Shown one piece after another: positions 32,561 through 42,705 of a stretch of 64,000 nucleotides of DNA; within the stretch, counting starts at the first letter, position 1, and the number at the start of each line of letters is the position of its first letter. The stretch comes from Nesterenkonia sp. Act20. Its GTDB lineage: Bacteria; Actinomycetota; Actinomycetes; Actinomycetales; Micrococcaceae. The stretch is taken from NCBI RefSeq assembly GCF_019173455.1, contig NZ_JADPQH010000001.1, positions 558,001 to 622,000 of the forward strand, read 5' to 3'. The translations under genes were made by a program, and so were the position numbers. The notes beneath the pieces were generated by a model. The model saw only the letters and a list, made by a program, of their open reading frames with translations. It was not told the origin of the DNA and did no database searches.

Positions 32561-33976
32561 ATGATGATTCTCACTGCCCGCCGGTTGGTCACGGAACTCG
32601 GAGCGTGGCGCGCAAGCGGCCCCGCCTACGGCGCTCTGGCTGATCGGGTCAGGCTCCTGGCGCTTGACGGACGGATCCCACTCGGCACGCGGCTGCCGGC
32701 CGAGCGTGAACTTGCCTCGGAGCTGGGGGTGAGTCGGACAACCGTCGCGGCCGCCTATGCGCGTCTGCGCGAGGCTGGCTACCTTCGCAGCACCCGCGGT
32801 TCCGGCAGTGTGGTCACCATTCCGGGACGCCACAGCCCGTTGGAGGACATCGAGGCGCGAACCACCACCACGCTCGACTTCAGCAAAGTCGCCCTGCCTG
32901 CGGCTCCGCAGGTGGGTGAGGCCTCGTTGCGTGCCGCGCAGGAGCTGCCGGCCTATCTGGGTGGCACCGGCTATGACCTCTTCGGACTGCCCCGTTTGCG
33001 CCAGGTGCTGGCCGAGCGGTACACGGCCAAGGGTCTCCCGACAGAACCCGGGAACATCATGGTCACACTCGGAGCTCAGCAAGCAATCTCGCTGATCACC
33101 AAGACGTTCCTGTCCCGAGCAGACACCGCGTTGGTGGAGACTCCCAGTTATCCTCATGCCACGGACGCGCTGAGACTGAAGGCTCGCAAGCTCGTGCCCG
33201 TCGCCGTCGATCCGCGTCGGGGCTGGGATGAGCACGGACTTGCGCAGACCTTTCGCGAGGCAAGACCTGCTCTTGCCTACGTGATGCCCGACTTCCACAA
33301 CCCGACAGGTGCCGTCATGCCGGCTCAGCAGCGCGAGCTGCTGGTGAACCTCGCCAGAGACCACGACTCGCTCCTGGTGGCAGACGAGACCACCGCGGAC
33401 CTGTGCATCGATGGTGCCGCGGGAGCTCCGTTGGCGGCCTATGGGCCGGCACTGCTCGTCGGTTCCATGAGTAAGACCGTATGGGGCGGCCTGAGGATCG
33501 GATGGATCCGTGCGGAGCAGGACAAGATCCGACGCCTCGAACAATCCCGATACGCCCACGATCTGGGCACCCCCATCCTCGAGCAGCTCATCGCCCTGGA
33601 GCTGCTCGGACAGTACGACGAGATCCTTCGCTACCGCACGGTGCAGCTTCGGGAAGGGCGAGACCACGCGGAGAAACTGCTCCGATCACACTTCCCGCAT
33701 TGGGATGTGCCCCACGTGGCCGGGGGGTTGTGCATCTGGGTCAATATCGGAGATCCGGTGAGCTCCCAGCTTGCATTGGCCGCGCGTGAGGGGGGCCTCC
33801 CCATCGGCGCAGGTCCGCGGTTCGGACTCGGCGGAGCCTTTGAGCGCTTCCTTCGCTTCCCCTTCGGCTACCCGGAGGAGGAGACCAGCCTGGCTGTAGA
33901 GATTCTCGCGGACGCGTGGCGTCGCGTGGAACCGCTCCGCACGGTCGGAACAGAGTTCAAGCCTGCCCTGGTCTGA
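32561..33976 (+). CDS. yczR: MocR-family transcriptional regulator YczR
   Basis: This 471-residue protein starts at ATG 32561; a GTG at 32543 in frame would lie inside the operator. Residues 15-85 are a GntR winged helix-turn-helix (GTRLPAERELASELGVSRTTVAAAYARLREAGYL). The rest is a fold-type I aminotransferase domain with the PLP Lys in VGSMSKTVWGGLRIGWIRAEQ, PDFHNPTGAVM, and ADETTADL supplying the PLP-ring Asp. MocR proteins bind PLP or an aldimine as effector. The divergent yczE gene is the expected target. Note ADETT in place of the usual DE-x-Y, a substitution typical of the YczR group as far as I recall. Confidence 0.88.
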   Translation: MMILTARRLVTELGAWRASGPAYGALADRVRLLALDGRIPLGTRLPAERELASELGVSRTTVAAAYARLREAGYLRSTRGSGSVVTIPGRHSPLEDIEARTTTTLDFSKVALPAAPQVGEASLRAAQELPAYLGGTGYDLFGLPRLRQVLAERYTAKGLPTEPGNIMVTLGAQQAISLITKTFLSRADTALVETPSYPHATDALRLKARKLVPVAVDPRRGWDEHGLAQTFREARPALAYVMPDFHNPTGAVMPAQQRELLVNLARDHDSLLVADETTADLCIDGAAGAPLAAYGPALLVGSMSKTVWGGLRIGWIRAEQDKIRRLEQSRYAHDLGTPILEQLIALELLGQYDEILRYRTVQLREGRDHAEKLLRSHFPHWDVPHVAGGLCIWVNIGDPVSSQLALAAREGGLPIGAGPRFGLGGAFERFLRFPFGYPEEETSLAVEILADAWRRVEPLRTVGTEFKPALV

Positions 33977-34035
33977 ACGGCGCACGCCCCGACTGGGGCC
34001 GCCTCAGCATCAGGGCGCGGGAGCTGCAGACAGCA

Positions 34036-34066
34036 GAAGGGCCGCAGTCAGCGACTGCGGCCCTTC
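34036..34066. terminator. Bidirectional terminator between yczR and rpmE2
   Basis: A perfect 14-bp stem (GAAGGGCCGCAGTC, 34036-34049, with its complement at 34053-34066) has a 3-base loop and lies between two convergent genes. It lacks a long U-run but the stem is strong. Confidence 0.75.
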
Positions 34067-34097
34067 GTGAAAGCTGGGGTGTGAAGCAGGGAGTACC

Positions 34098-34355
34098 TTA
34101 CTTCTTGCCTCCGAAGCCCTTGAAGCGAGCGTTGAAGCGCTCGACGCGACCGGCGGAGTCCATGATGCGCTGCTTGCCGGTGTAGAACGGGTGCGACGCA
34201 GCGGAGATCTCGACGTCGATGACCGGGTAGGTGTTGCCGTCTTCCCATTCCATCGTCTTGTTCGACGAGGTGGTGGAGCGGGTCAGGATCTTTTCGCCGG
34301 AGGCCAGGTCGTTGAAGATGACCGGCTCGTACTTGGGGTGGATATCAGACTTCAT
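34098..34355 (-). CDS. rpmE2: Ribosomal protein L31 type B (zinc-independent)
   Basis: This 85-residue protein starts at ATG 34355 after [27 protein letters not shown] and [20 protein letters not shown] define L31. The CxxC zinc-ribbon cysteines of type A are absent, so this is the type B paralogue used when zinc is scarce. Type B genes are often under Zur control in actinobacteria. The upstream region contains a good -10 (TATAGT on the minus strand near 34436-34441), but I find no convincing Zur palindrome. Confidence 0.95.
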   Translation of the reverse strand: MKSDIHPKYEPVIFNDLASGEKILTRSTTSSNKTMEWEDGNTYPVIDVEISAASHPFYTGKQRIMDSAGRVERFNARFKGFGGKK

Positions 34356-34500
34356 GAGGTGTGTCCTTTTCATCTGCCGCTGGATTTTGCCAGAAGCGTG
34401 GAACTGAGGCGTGGCCAGAATGGACCAACACAGCACTATATCAAATCAGGCACTCCCCTGCCCCGGAGCATGCCGGGACGCCGTCGAGATGCCAAACCCT

Positions 34501-34558
34501 CCTGGGCAGTTGAGTTTTCCGGCGGATACGAAGTAGCCGGAAAACTCAACTGCCCAGG
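34501..34558. repeat. Hairpin repeat family 2, copy A / terminator of the TSUP gene
   Basis: Perfect 23-base arms (34501-34523 and 34536-34558; left arm begins CCTGGGCAGTTGAGTTTTCC) enclose a 12-base loop. The hairpin begins 5 bases after the TSUP stop codon, so it can serve as a terminator. It shares GGGCAGTTGAGTTYTCCGGC and the flank GGAAGGGT with a second hairpin at 46109. Confidence 0.8.
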
Positions 34559-34563
34559 AAGGG

Positions 34564-35471
34564 TCAGCCGATGAATAGGTTGCGCAGCATCACGAACAGC
34601 GCCACCAGGCCGAGCGTGACGATGACCGCCCGAAGCAGCAGCGGGGAGAGTCTCCGGCCCACCCATGCTCCGATGAGGCCACCGAGCGTGGAGGCGACCG
34701 CGATGATGGCCACGACGCCCCAGAGGATCACCCGCTCATCCGGCTCACGCAGCAGATAGTCCACCAGGACGTAGCTGATGGCGGCAGTGAGGTTCACGAC
34801 GGCGACCAGCAGGTTCTTCACGCCGTTGGCCTGCTGGATGTTCGCCATCAGGAAGATGCCCAGGATGCCCATCAGCAGAATGCCCTGCGCAGCGACGAAA
34901 TATCCGCCATAGATCCCGGCCGCGAAGACGAGCAGCATCAGCACCAGGCTCACCGTGGGCATGGACGGAGTCTTCGAAGGCTCCTCCGGTGCGCCCTGCG
35001 TAGCGGGCTCTGCGGAGGGGGTGGAACCGTCTGCACTCGATTCCCGCCGGGCGGCGCGCGCTCTGACCCAGGCCGAAAGCCTGGGCTGCGCCAGCACGAA
35101 GATCAACGAGACCACGATCAGGATCGGTGCGACCCGTCCGAAGACCTCCTCGGGCAGCGTGATCAGCAGCGCCGCCCCGATCACTCCGCCCAGCACCGAG
35201 GCCGGAATCAGCTTGATCAGCACCGACTTCACCTGGCGGATCTCACGCCGGTAGCCCCAGGCTCCGGTGAAGTTTCCTGCGATCAGACCCATCGCGTTGG
35301 ACACGGTGGCCGAGACCGGTGGCACACCCATGGCCACCAGCACGGGAAAGGTCACCAGCGTGCCGGAGCCGACCACAGTGTTGATGGCGCCCGCCCAGAT
35401 GCCGGCGACGAAGATCAGCGCCAGCATCTCCAGACCAAGCCCGTGCAGGGCAATGTCGCTGAGCGCCTCCA

Positions 35472-35472
<1 letters not shown>
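34564..35472 (-). CDS. TSUP family permease (TauE/SafE)
   Basis: This 302-residue membrane protein has about eight hydrophobic segments and the family hallmarks LALIFVAGIWAGAINTVVGSGTLVTFP near the N terminus and LGGLIGAWVGRRLSPLLLRAVIV near the C terminus. A charged central loop (RAARRESSADGSTPSAEP) separates the two halves. TSUP carriers export small sulfur-containing or organic anions; the substrate cannot be read here. The start overlaps the stop of the upstream ABC ATPase by one base (TGATG), so they are coupled, although the two families are not usually functional partners. Confidence 0.88.
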
Positions 35473-36269
<797 letters not shown>

Positions 36270-36317
36270 GGCCTCAACACTATCGAACGGGACCTGGAGC
36301 TATAGGCTGAACACGCT

Positions 36318-37280
36318 ATGACTGCGCTCCCACACCCTGACGTCCCGCAAGGCACCGTGGCCCTCCTGGCGGCCCCCTCCCTGGACGGCCCGCTCATCCG
36401 CTCGCTGACCCATGAGTTCTCCCGTCGCGGCGTGGTGCACAGCGTGGAGCTGCGAAACGTCCAGGTCGCCGGTGATGACGAGGTCCAGGCCGCCCGCTGG
36501 TCTGTGACACTGGATGACGCCGATGATTCCTATGGGGCTCAGCTCGCGGTCTCGCTCCTGGAGGACGCCGCCGATCAGCTCCAGGGCCCCGTCACTCAGA
36601 CGGTGCTGCCCGGACAGCAGCGTGAGACGCTGCACGCCGAGGACGGACGGCTCATGCTGCTCATGGACGTGGACTCCACGCTGATCGATCAGGAGGTCAT
36701 CGAACTGCTGGCCCGCGGAGCCGGACGCGAGGCCGAGGTCGCGGAGGTCACCGAGCGGGCCATGCGCGGCGAGATCGACTTCGAGGCCTCGTTGCACCAG
36801 CGGGTCGCCGTGCTGAGCGGCCTCCCCGAGGACGTGGTCACCTCCACTCTCACCTCGATCACCCCCACCCAGGGCGCCGAGGCGCTGCTCGCCGAGCTGG
36901 CCCGCCGCGGCTGGCCCAGCTACGCCGTCTCGGGCGGGTTTCTCCAGGTCCTGGCTCCGCTGGCCCAACGACTGGGACTCACCGGGTTCCACGCCAATGA
37001 CCTCGCCATCTCCGCCACCGGCACCCTCGAGGGCACTGTGCGCGGCGCCGTCGTCGACCGCGCAGCCAAGAAGGAGTATCTTGAACAGTGGTCAGCATCA
37101 CAGGGGCTGCGACCTGGCAATGTCGTCGCCGTCGGCGATGGGGCCAATGATCTCGACATGATCACAGCCGCCGGAGTGGGAATCGCGTTCTGCGCGAAGC
37201 CTGCCCTGGAGGAGCAGGCAGACCTCGTCATCCGCCACCGATCCTTCGAGCTCATCGCGCTGGCCCTGGGATTGGGCTGA
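36318..37280 (+). CDS. serB: Phosphoserine phosphatase
   Basis: This 320-residue HAD enzyme has an N-terminal ACT-like region (residues 10-100) and then motif I MDVDSTLIDQEVIELLA, the cap segment with MRGEIDFEASLHQRVAVLSGL, motif II SGGFLQV, the conserved Lys in RAAKKEYLEQW and motif III GDGANDLDMI. These match SerB. It hydrolyses O-phosphoserine in the last step of serine synthesis. The 209 bases downstream to tkt contain no gene. Confidence 0.95.
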   Translation: MTALPHPDVPQGTVALLAAPSLDGPLIRSLTHEFSRRGVVHSVELRNVQVAGDDEVQAARWSVTLDDADDSYGAQLAVSLLEDAADQLQGPVTQTVLPGQQRETLHAEDGRLMLLMDVDSTLIDQEVIELLARGAGREAEVAEVTERAMRGEIDFEASLHQRVAVLSGLPEDVVTSTLTSITPTQGAEALLAELARRGWPSYAVSGGFLQVLAPLAQRLGLTGFHANDLAISATGTLEGTVRGAVVDRAAKKEYLEQWSASQGLRPGNVVAVGDGANDLDMITAAGVGIAFCAKPALEEQADLVIRHRSFELIALALGLG

Positions 37281-37489
37281 CGCAGCACCACAGATCGCCC
37301 TGCATTGGCGCAGGCGCCCAGATCTGATACCGAAGATCTCATATCCGCGGTCGTCGCGCGTGAGCATTCTGCAATGCCGCGATGATCTGCCAGGAATAGC
37401 CTCTATCCCGGTAGGGTTGTCCCTGCGCGGCACAACGATGTGCGCGGACCTCGTTGTCCACCGTCACTCACCCTTTGGAGGAACCCCTC

Positions 37490-39601
37490 GTGACCGAGAA
37501 TGCCGTATTCACCGATCTGGATAAGCGGGCAGTCGACACGCTGCGCGTGCTGGCCGCCGACTCCGTGGAGAAGGTCGGCTCAGGCCACCCGGGCACCGCG
37601 ATGTCGCTGGCCCCCGCTGCCTACCTGCTCTTCCAGAAGGTGATGAAGCATGATCCCACCGATCCCCAGTGGATCGGTCGCGACCGCTTCATCCTCTCCC
37701 CCGGCCACACCTCGCTGACCCTGTACCTGCAGCTCTACTTCTCCGGCTATGGCCTGGAGGTCGAAGACCTGGGGGCGCTGCGCACCTGGGACTCGCTGAC
37801 TCCGGGCCACCCTGAGTACGGCCACACTGCCGGCGTGGAGATCACCACCGGCCCCTTGGGCCAGGGCCTGGCCTCCTCGGTCGGCTTCGCCTACGGCCAG
37901 CGCCGGATGCGCGGCCTGATGGATCCCGACGCACCTGCCGGCGAGTCCCCCTTCGATCACACGGTGTGGGTCATCGCCTCCGACGGTGACCTCCAGGAGG
38001 GCGTGACCTCCGAGGCCTCCTCGCTGGCCGGCCACCAGGAGCTCGGCAACCTCGTGGTGATCTGGGATGACAACAAGATCTCCATCGAGGATGACACGGA
38101 CATCGCCTTCACCGAAGACGTCTCGGCCCGCTACGAGGCCTATGGCTGGCACGTGCAGCGCGTGGATTGGAAGAAGTCCGGCGACTACGACGAGGACATC
38201 AACGAGCTCCACCGCGCCCTGCTGGCTGCGAAGGCCGAGACCTCGAAGCCCTCGCTCATCGCGCTGCGCACCGTGATCGGCTACCCCTCCCCGAAGAAGC
38301 AGAACACCGGCGGCATCCACGGCTCCAAGCTGGGCACCGATGAGCTGGTGGCGCTCAAGGAGCTCCTCGGCTTCGACACCGAGGCGCACTTCGCGGTGGA
38401 GGACGAGGTCCTGACCCACGCACGCAAGATCCTCGAGCGCAGCGTCGAGACCCGTCAGGAGTGGGACAAGAAGTACCAGTCCTGGCGCGAGGCGAACCCT
38501 GATGAGGCGAAGCTGCTGGACCGACTGACCGCCGGCGAGCTTCCCGAAGGCTGGGAGTCCCAGCTGCCCGAGTTCCCGGCCGGGGAGGACATGGCCACCC
38601 GCGCCGCCTCCGGCAAGGTGCTCAACGGCATCGCAGAGGTCCTTCCCGAGCTGTGGGGCGGCTCCGCCGACCTCGCGGGATCGAACAACACGCACCTCGA
38701 CGGCTACGAATCCTTCATCCCGGAGTCCCACTCCACGGAGAAGTTCAGCGGCAACCCCTACGGACGCAACCTGCACTTCGGCATCCGCGAGCATGCAGCC
38801 GCGGCGATCACCAACGGCATCTCGCTGTCCACGCCGCTGCGCACCTACAACGGCACCTTCCTGATCTTCTCGGACTATCAGCGTCCGGCGATCCGCCTGG
38901 CGGCGCTGATGGGCATCGGCTCGATCTTCGTATGGACCCATGACTCCATCGGACTGGGCGAAGATGGACCCACCCACCAGCCGGTGGAGCAGCTCGCGAC
39001 TCTGCGCGCGATCCCGAACCTCGATGTGGTGCGCCCCGGCGACCCCAACGAGGTGGCCATCGCCTGGCGCGAGGTGCTGCGCCGCAGCGACCGTCCGGCC
39101 GGTCTGGCGCTGACCCGTCAGGGCATCCCCACCTACGCACGCGGCGCGGGAGCGGCCACCGCCACGGAGTTCGGCTCGGTGGAGGGCGCGGCCAAGGGCG
39201 CCTACGTGCTGGCAGAGTCCGTCAAGGACGGCGAAGTGGTGACCCCCGACGTCGTGCTGATCGGCACCGGCTCCGAGGTGCAGCTGGCCGTCGAGGCACG
39301 CGAGGCACTCGCCGAGCAGGGCGTCGCCGCCCGCGTGGTCTCCATGACCTGCCGCGAGTGGTTCTTCGAGCAGGACGAGGCCTACCGCGAGAGCGTCATC
39401 CCCGCGGCCGTGAAGGCGCGCGTCTCAGTGGAAGCCGCCTCCCCGATGGGCTGGCGCGACATCGTCGGCGACGCCGGCCGGATCGTCGGACTCGATCACT
39501 TCGGGGCGTCTGCCGACTACAAGGTGCTCTACGAGCAGTTCGGCATCACCGCAGCAGCCGTCACCGAGGCCGCCCAGGAATCCATCGCCGCGGCCTCCTG
39601 A
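37490..39601 (+). CDS. tkt: Transketolase
   Basis: This 703-residue protein starts at GTG 37490, placed after TTGGAGGA; an in-frame TTG at 37454 would precede that site. It has the substrate-binding His in [12 protein letters not shown], the thiamine diphosphate motif [32 protein letters not shown], and the C-terminal [16 protein letters not shown] and [20 protein letters not shown] segments. It transfers two-carbon units in the non-oxidative pentose phosphate pathway. It heads the plus-strand run tkt-tal-pgi-zwf-opcA-pgl. Confidence 0.97.
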   Translation: MTENAVFTDLDKRAVDTLRVLAADSVEKVGSGHPGTAMSLAPAAYLLFQKVMKHDPTDPQWIGRDRFILSPGHTSLTLYLQLYFSGYGLEVEDLGALRTWDSLTPGHPEYGHTAGVEITTGPLGQGLASSVGFAYGQRRMRGLMDPDAPAGESPFDHTVWVIASDGDLQEGVTSEASSLAGHQELGNLVVIWDDNKISIEDDTDIAFTEDVSARYEAYGWHVQRVDWKKSGDYDEDINELHRALLAAKAETSKPSLIALRTVIGYPSPKKQNTGGIHGSKLGTDELVALKELLGFDTEAHFAVEDEVLTHARKILERSVETRQEWDKKYQSWREANPDEAKLLDRLTAGELPEGWESQLPEFPAGEDMATRAASGKVLNGIAEVLPELWGGSADLAGSNNTHLDGYESFIPESHSTEKFSGNPYGRNLHFGIREHAAAAITNGISLSTPLRTYNGTFLIFSDYQRPAIRLAALMGIGSIFVWTHDSIGLGEDGPTHQPVEQLATLRAIPNLDVVRPGDPNEVAIAWREVLRRSDRPAGLALTRQGIPTYARGAGAATATEFGSVEGAAKGAYVLAESVKDGEVVTPDVVLIGTGSEVQLAVEAREALAEQGVAARVVSMTCREWFFEQDEAYRESVIPAAVKARVSVEAASPMGWRDIVGDAGRIVGLDHFGASADYKVLYEQFGITAAAVTEAAQESIAAAS

Positions 39602-39693
39602 GGCAGTCCGCCTCGGTTCCCGCAGCTGAGTCTGCGGGGACCGCGGCGGCCGGCCCACCCCATACCCACCCCCTGGCATCAGGAGCATTGAAT

Positions 39694-40815
39694 ATGACTG
39701 CAAACACCAACACTCAGGCGCTGTCCGACCTCGGCGTCTCCATCTGGCTCGACGACCTCTCCCGTGAGCGGTTGAACTCGGGCTCGCTGGCGAAGCTGAT
39801 CGACACCCACAACGTCGTCGGCGTGACCACGAACCCGACCATCTTCGAATCCGCGCTGAAGGACGGCGAGGCGTACGAGCAGCAGCTGGCCGAGCTGGCT
39901 GCCGCCGGGGCCGACGCCGAGAAGGCCGTCTTCGACATCACCACCTCCGACGTGCGCGAGGCCTGCGACGTGTTCGCCGGCGTCTACGCCGCCTCCAACG
40001 GCGTTGACGGTCGCGTCTCCATCGAGGTGGATCCCCGTCTGGCTCGCGATGCCGCAGGGACCATCGCCCAGGCCCGCGAGCTGTACAAGGCCGTGGACCG
40101 CGAGAACGTGATGATCAAGATCCCGGCCACCGTCGAGGGCATCGAAGCGATCGCCGCCGTGGTCTCCGAGGGCATCAGCGTCAACGTCACGCTGGTCTTC
40201 TCACTGGAGCGCTACCGCGCGGTGATCAACGCCTTCATGCTGGGCCTGGAGAAGGCCCACTCCGAGGGCATCGACATCTCCAAGATCCACTCGGTGGCGT
40301 CCTTCTTCGTCTCCCGCGTGGACGCCGAGATCGACAAGCGCCTGGAGCTGGCAGCCGAGGAGGGCAAGCCCGGCACCGAGAAGCTGAAGTCCCAGGCCGC
40401 CGTCGCAAACGCTCGGCTGGCTCACCAGATCGCAGTGGAGACCTTCTCCTCCGAGCGCTGGCAGCTGCTGGCCGAGCGCGGAGGCCGTCCGCAGCGCCTG
40501 CTGCTCGCCTCCACCGGCACCAAGGACCCCAACCTCTCCGACACCCTCTATGTCACCGAGCTCGCCGGCGCCGACGTGGTCAACACCATGCCGGAGAAGA
40601 CGCTCCTGGCACTGGCGGATCATGGGGTGGTGGAGCGCGACACGCTCTCCGGCACCTATGTGGAGGCCAACCGGGTCCTCGACGGCATCTCCGCGGCAGG
40701 CATCAGCTACCGCGAGGTCGTGGACGCCCTGGAGAATGAAGGCCTGCAGAAGTTCGAGGTCTCCTGGAAGGGCCTGCTCGGCACCATCGAGGATGGCCTG
40801 AAGCGCAACAGCTGA
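39694..40815 (+). CDS. tal: Transaldolase
   Basis: This 373-residue protein starts at ATG 39694 after AGGAG. It has [36 protein letters not shown], the Schiff-base Lys in [31 protein letters not shown] and [15 protein letters not shown]. This is the long actinobacterial transaldolase class. It exchanges three-carbon units between sedoheptulose-7-phosphate and glyceraldehyde-3-phosphate. It follows tkt by 92 bases. Confidence 0.97.
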   Translation: MTANTNTQALSDLGVSIWLDDLSRERLNSGSLAKLIDTHNVVGVTTNPTIFESALKDGEAYEQQLAELAAAGADAEKAVFDITTSDVREACDVFAGVYAASNGVDGRVSIEVDPRLARDAAGTIAQARELYKAVDRENVMIKIPATVEGIEAIAAVVSEGISVNVTLVFSLERYRAVINAFMLGLEKAHSEGIDISKIHSVASFFVSRVDAEIDKRLELAAEEGKPGTEKLKSQAAVANARLAHQIAVETFSSERWQLLAERGGRPQRLLLASTGTKDPNLSDTLYVTELAGADVVNTMPEKTLLALADHGVVERDTLSGTYVEANRVLDGISAAGISYREVVDALENEGLQKFEVSWKGLLGTIEDGLKRNS

Positions 40816-40870
40816 GCTGAGCCCGCGGGGCACGTCCTCACGGGCGGGCCCGGCGACTGTTCACTCCGTA

Positions 40871-40958
40871 CGGTGCCCGGTCAGGGGTCACAAGATCCCA
40901 TGGTCTGAGAATCTCGAGGTCTGTGGATCTCGAGGTGTCAGATCCCGACCGGGCACCG
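40871..40958 (+). other. Large stem-loop between tal and pgi
   Basis: Perfect 12-bp arms CGGTGCCCGGTC (40871-40882) and GACCGGGCACCG (40947-40958) enclose 64 bases. The interior contains ATCTCGAGGT twice (40911-40920 and 40927-40936). The element sits in the 240-base gap between tal and pgi. Just after it, CCCTATAAG (near 40993-41001) could be the -10 of a pgi promoter. It could be a terminator, a leader structure or part of a small RNA. Confidence 0.4.
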
Positions 40959-41055
40959 GTCAGGGTCAACAGCCGTGTGAATCCCACCGGCCCCCTATAA
41001 GTGCAGATGCTGGCCAGGTCGAACCCAGGCGTTCGGCTGAGAAAGGAAGCACGTC

Positions 41056-42705
41056 ATGAGCTCACTCTCCCTGACACTGACCGGGGCGGCCCGCGAAGCC
41101 GCTGAGAACCAGGTCCCCGGCCTGCTGGACCACGAGTTCGCCTCCCGGCTGGCGGCGAAGGACCACACCCTCTGGGGAGTCGAGGCCGAGGACGAGGCCA
41201 GCCAGCGACTCGGCTGGGTCGACCTCTTCGAGGGGTCCCGTCAGCTTCTGCCCCAGATCACCGCGCTGCGCGAAGAGCTCGCCGGGGAAGGCGTCACCCG
41301 TGTGGTGCTGGCAGGCATGGGCGGGTCCTCACTGGCCCCCGAGGTCATCTGCGCCACCGCAGGCGTCGAGCTGACCGTGCTGGACTCCACTGACCCTCAG
41401 CACGTCGCCTCGGTCCTCGGCACCGACATCGAGAAGACCGTGCTCGTGGTGTCCTCGAAGTCAGGCTCCACCGTGGAGACCGACTCCCAGCGGCGAATCG
41501 TGCAGCAGGCGATGACCGACGCCGGCATCGACGCCCAGTCCCGCACCGTGATCGTGACCGATCCCGGCTCGCCGCTGGCGAAGTCCTCCGCTGAGGCGGG
41601 CGTGCGCGCGGTCTTCGAGGCGGACCCCACCGTGGGCGGCCGCTACTCCGCGCTGACCGCCTTCGGGCTGGTCCCCTCCGGCCTGGCCGGTGCCGATCTT
41701 GAATCGCTCCTCGATGACGCTGAGGAGACCCTCGCCATCCTGGCCGAGGACGACGCCGACAACCCCGGTCTGCGCCTCGGCGCCGCCATCGGTGGCACCG
41801 ACCCGTTGCGGAACAAGCTCGTCGTCGTCGACGCGGGCTCTCCGCTGCTGGGCCTGGGGGCCTGGATCGAGCAGCTCATCGCTGAATCCACCGGCAAGAA
41901 CGGCACTGGGCTGCTGCCGGTGATCGTGGGCGACGGCGAGCCCGAGCTGCACCGCGACGCCGACGATGTGTTGACCGTGCAGATCATCGACGTCGACGCC
42001 GAGGACGGCTCCTCTGTAGACAATGACATCGCCGATCTGGTCGTCAGCTCGCACAAGGTCCGCACCGGTGGCAGCCTCGGCGCGCAGTTCATGCTCTGGG
42101 AGGTCGCCACCGCCGTCGCGGGCGCGCTGCTGGGCATCAACCCCTTCGATCAGCCCGATGTGGAGTCCGCAAAGGTCGCCGCCCGCGGGATGCTGGACGC
42201 CGAGACCCCGGAGTCCACCGAGGCTGAGGTCGACGGTGCTGTGGAGATCCGCACACTGGGCAGCTCCGCGCTCACCGACGCTGACACCGCCAGCCTGGAG
42301 GCTGCGTTGAAGGCGCTCCTGGAGACGGTGCCGCAGAATGGCTACCTCGCTGTGATGGCCTACCTCGACCGCACCAGTGAGCACGAGCTCGAGAGCATCC
42401 GCGCGCAGCTCTCCTCCCTGGCCGGGCGACCGGTGACCTTCGGCTGGGGCCCACGGTTCCTGCACTCCACCGGTCAGTTCCACAAGGGCGGACCCCACAT
42501 CGGCGCGTTCCTGCAGATCACCACCGACTCCGAGGGCGATGTCGAGGTTCCCGACCGTCCCTTCACGCTGACCAAGCTCATCGCGGCCCAGGCCGCCGGC
42601 GATGCCCAGGTGCTGGCCGATCATGACATGCCCGTGCTCCGCGTCCACCTGCAGGACCGGCAGGCAGGGCTGACCCAGCTCATCGACACGGTGGAGGCCC
42701 TGTGA
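41056..42705 (+). CDS. pgi: Glucose-6-phosphate isomerase
   Basis: This 549-residue protein starts at ATG 41056 after AAAGGAAG. SIS-domain signatures are visible: VVLAGMGGSSLAPEVI, VLVVSSKSGSTVETDSQ, GLGAWIEQLIAESTGKNGTGLLPV (catalytic Glu/Lys region) and FGWGPRFLHSTGQFHKGGPHIGAF near the C terminus. It is the atypical actinobacterial Pgi seen beside tal and zwf. It interconverts glucose-6-phosphate and fructose-6-phosphate. The stop overlaps the zwf GTG by 4 bases. Confidence 0.94.
   Translation: MSSLSLTLTGAAREAAENQVPGLLDHEFASRLAAKDHTLWGVEAEDEASQRLGWVDLFEGSRQLLPQITALREELAGEGVTRVVLAGMGGSSLAPEVICATAGVELTVLDSTDPQHVASVLGTDIEKTVLVVSSKSGSTVETDSQRRIVQQAMTDAGIDAQSRTVIVTDPGSPLAKSSAEAGVRAVFEADPTVGGRYSALTAFGLVPSGLAGADLESLLDDAEETLAILAEDDADNPGLRLGAAIGGTDPLRNKLVVVDAGSPLLGLGAWIEQLIAESTGKNGTGLLPVIVGDGEPELHRDADDVLTVQIIDVDAEDGSSVDNDIADLVVSSHKVRTGGSLGAQFMLWEVATAVAGALLGINPFDQPDVESAKVAARGMLDAETPESTEAEVDGAVEIRTLGSSALTDADTASLEAALKALLETVPQNGYLAVMAYLDRTSEHELESIRAQLSSLAGRPVTFGWGPRFLHSTGQFHKGGPHIGAFLQITTDSEGDVEVPDRPFTLTKLIAAQAAGDAQVLADHDMPVLRVHLQDRQAGLTQLIDTVEAL

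Noticed and set aside
34356-34563. Zur box upstream of rpmE2
   Set aside because: Type B L31 genes are often Zur-regulated, but no convincing A/T-rich Zur palindrome is present; only a -10-like TATAGT is seen.
37400-37490. PafBC-type (RecA-NDp) promoter upstream of tkt suggested by TAGGGT and TTGTCC
   Set aside because: The two elements are in the wrong order and spacing for the PafBC consensus, and transketolase is not an expected damage-response gene.
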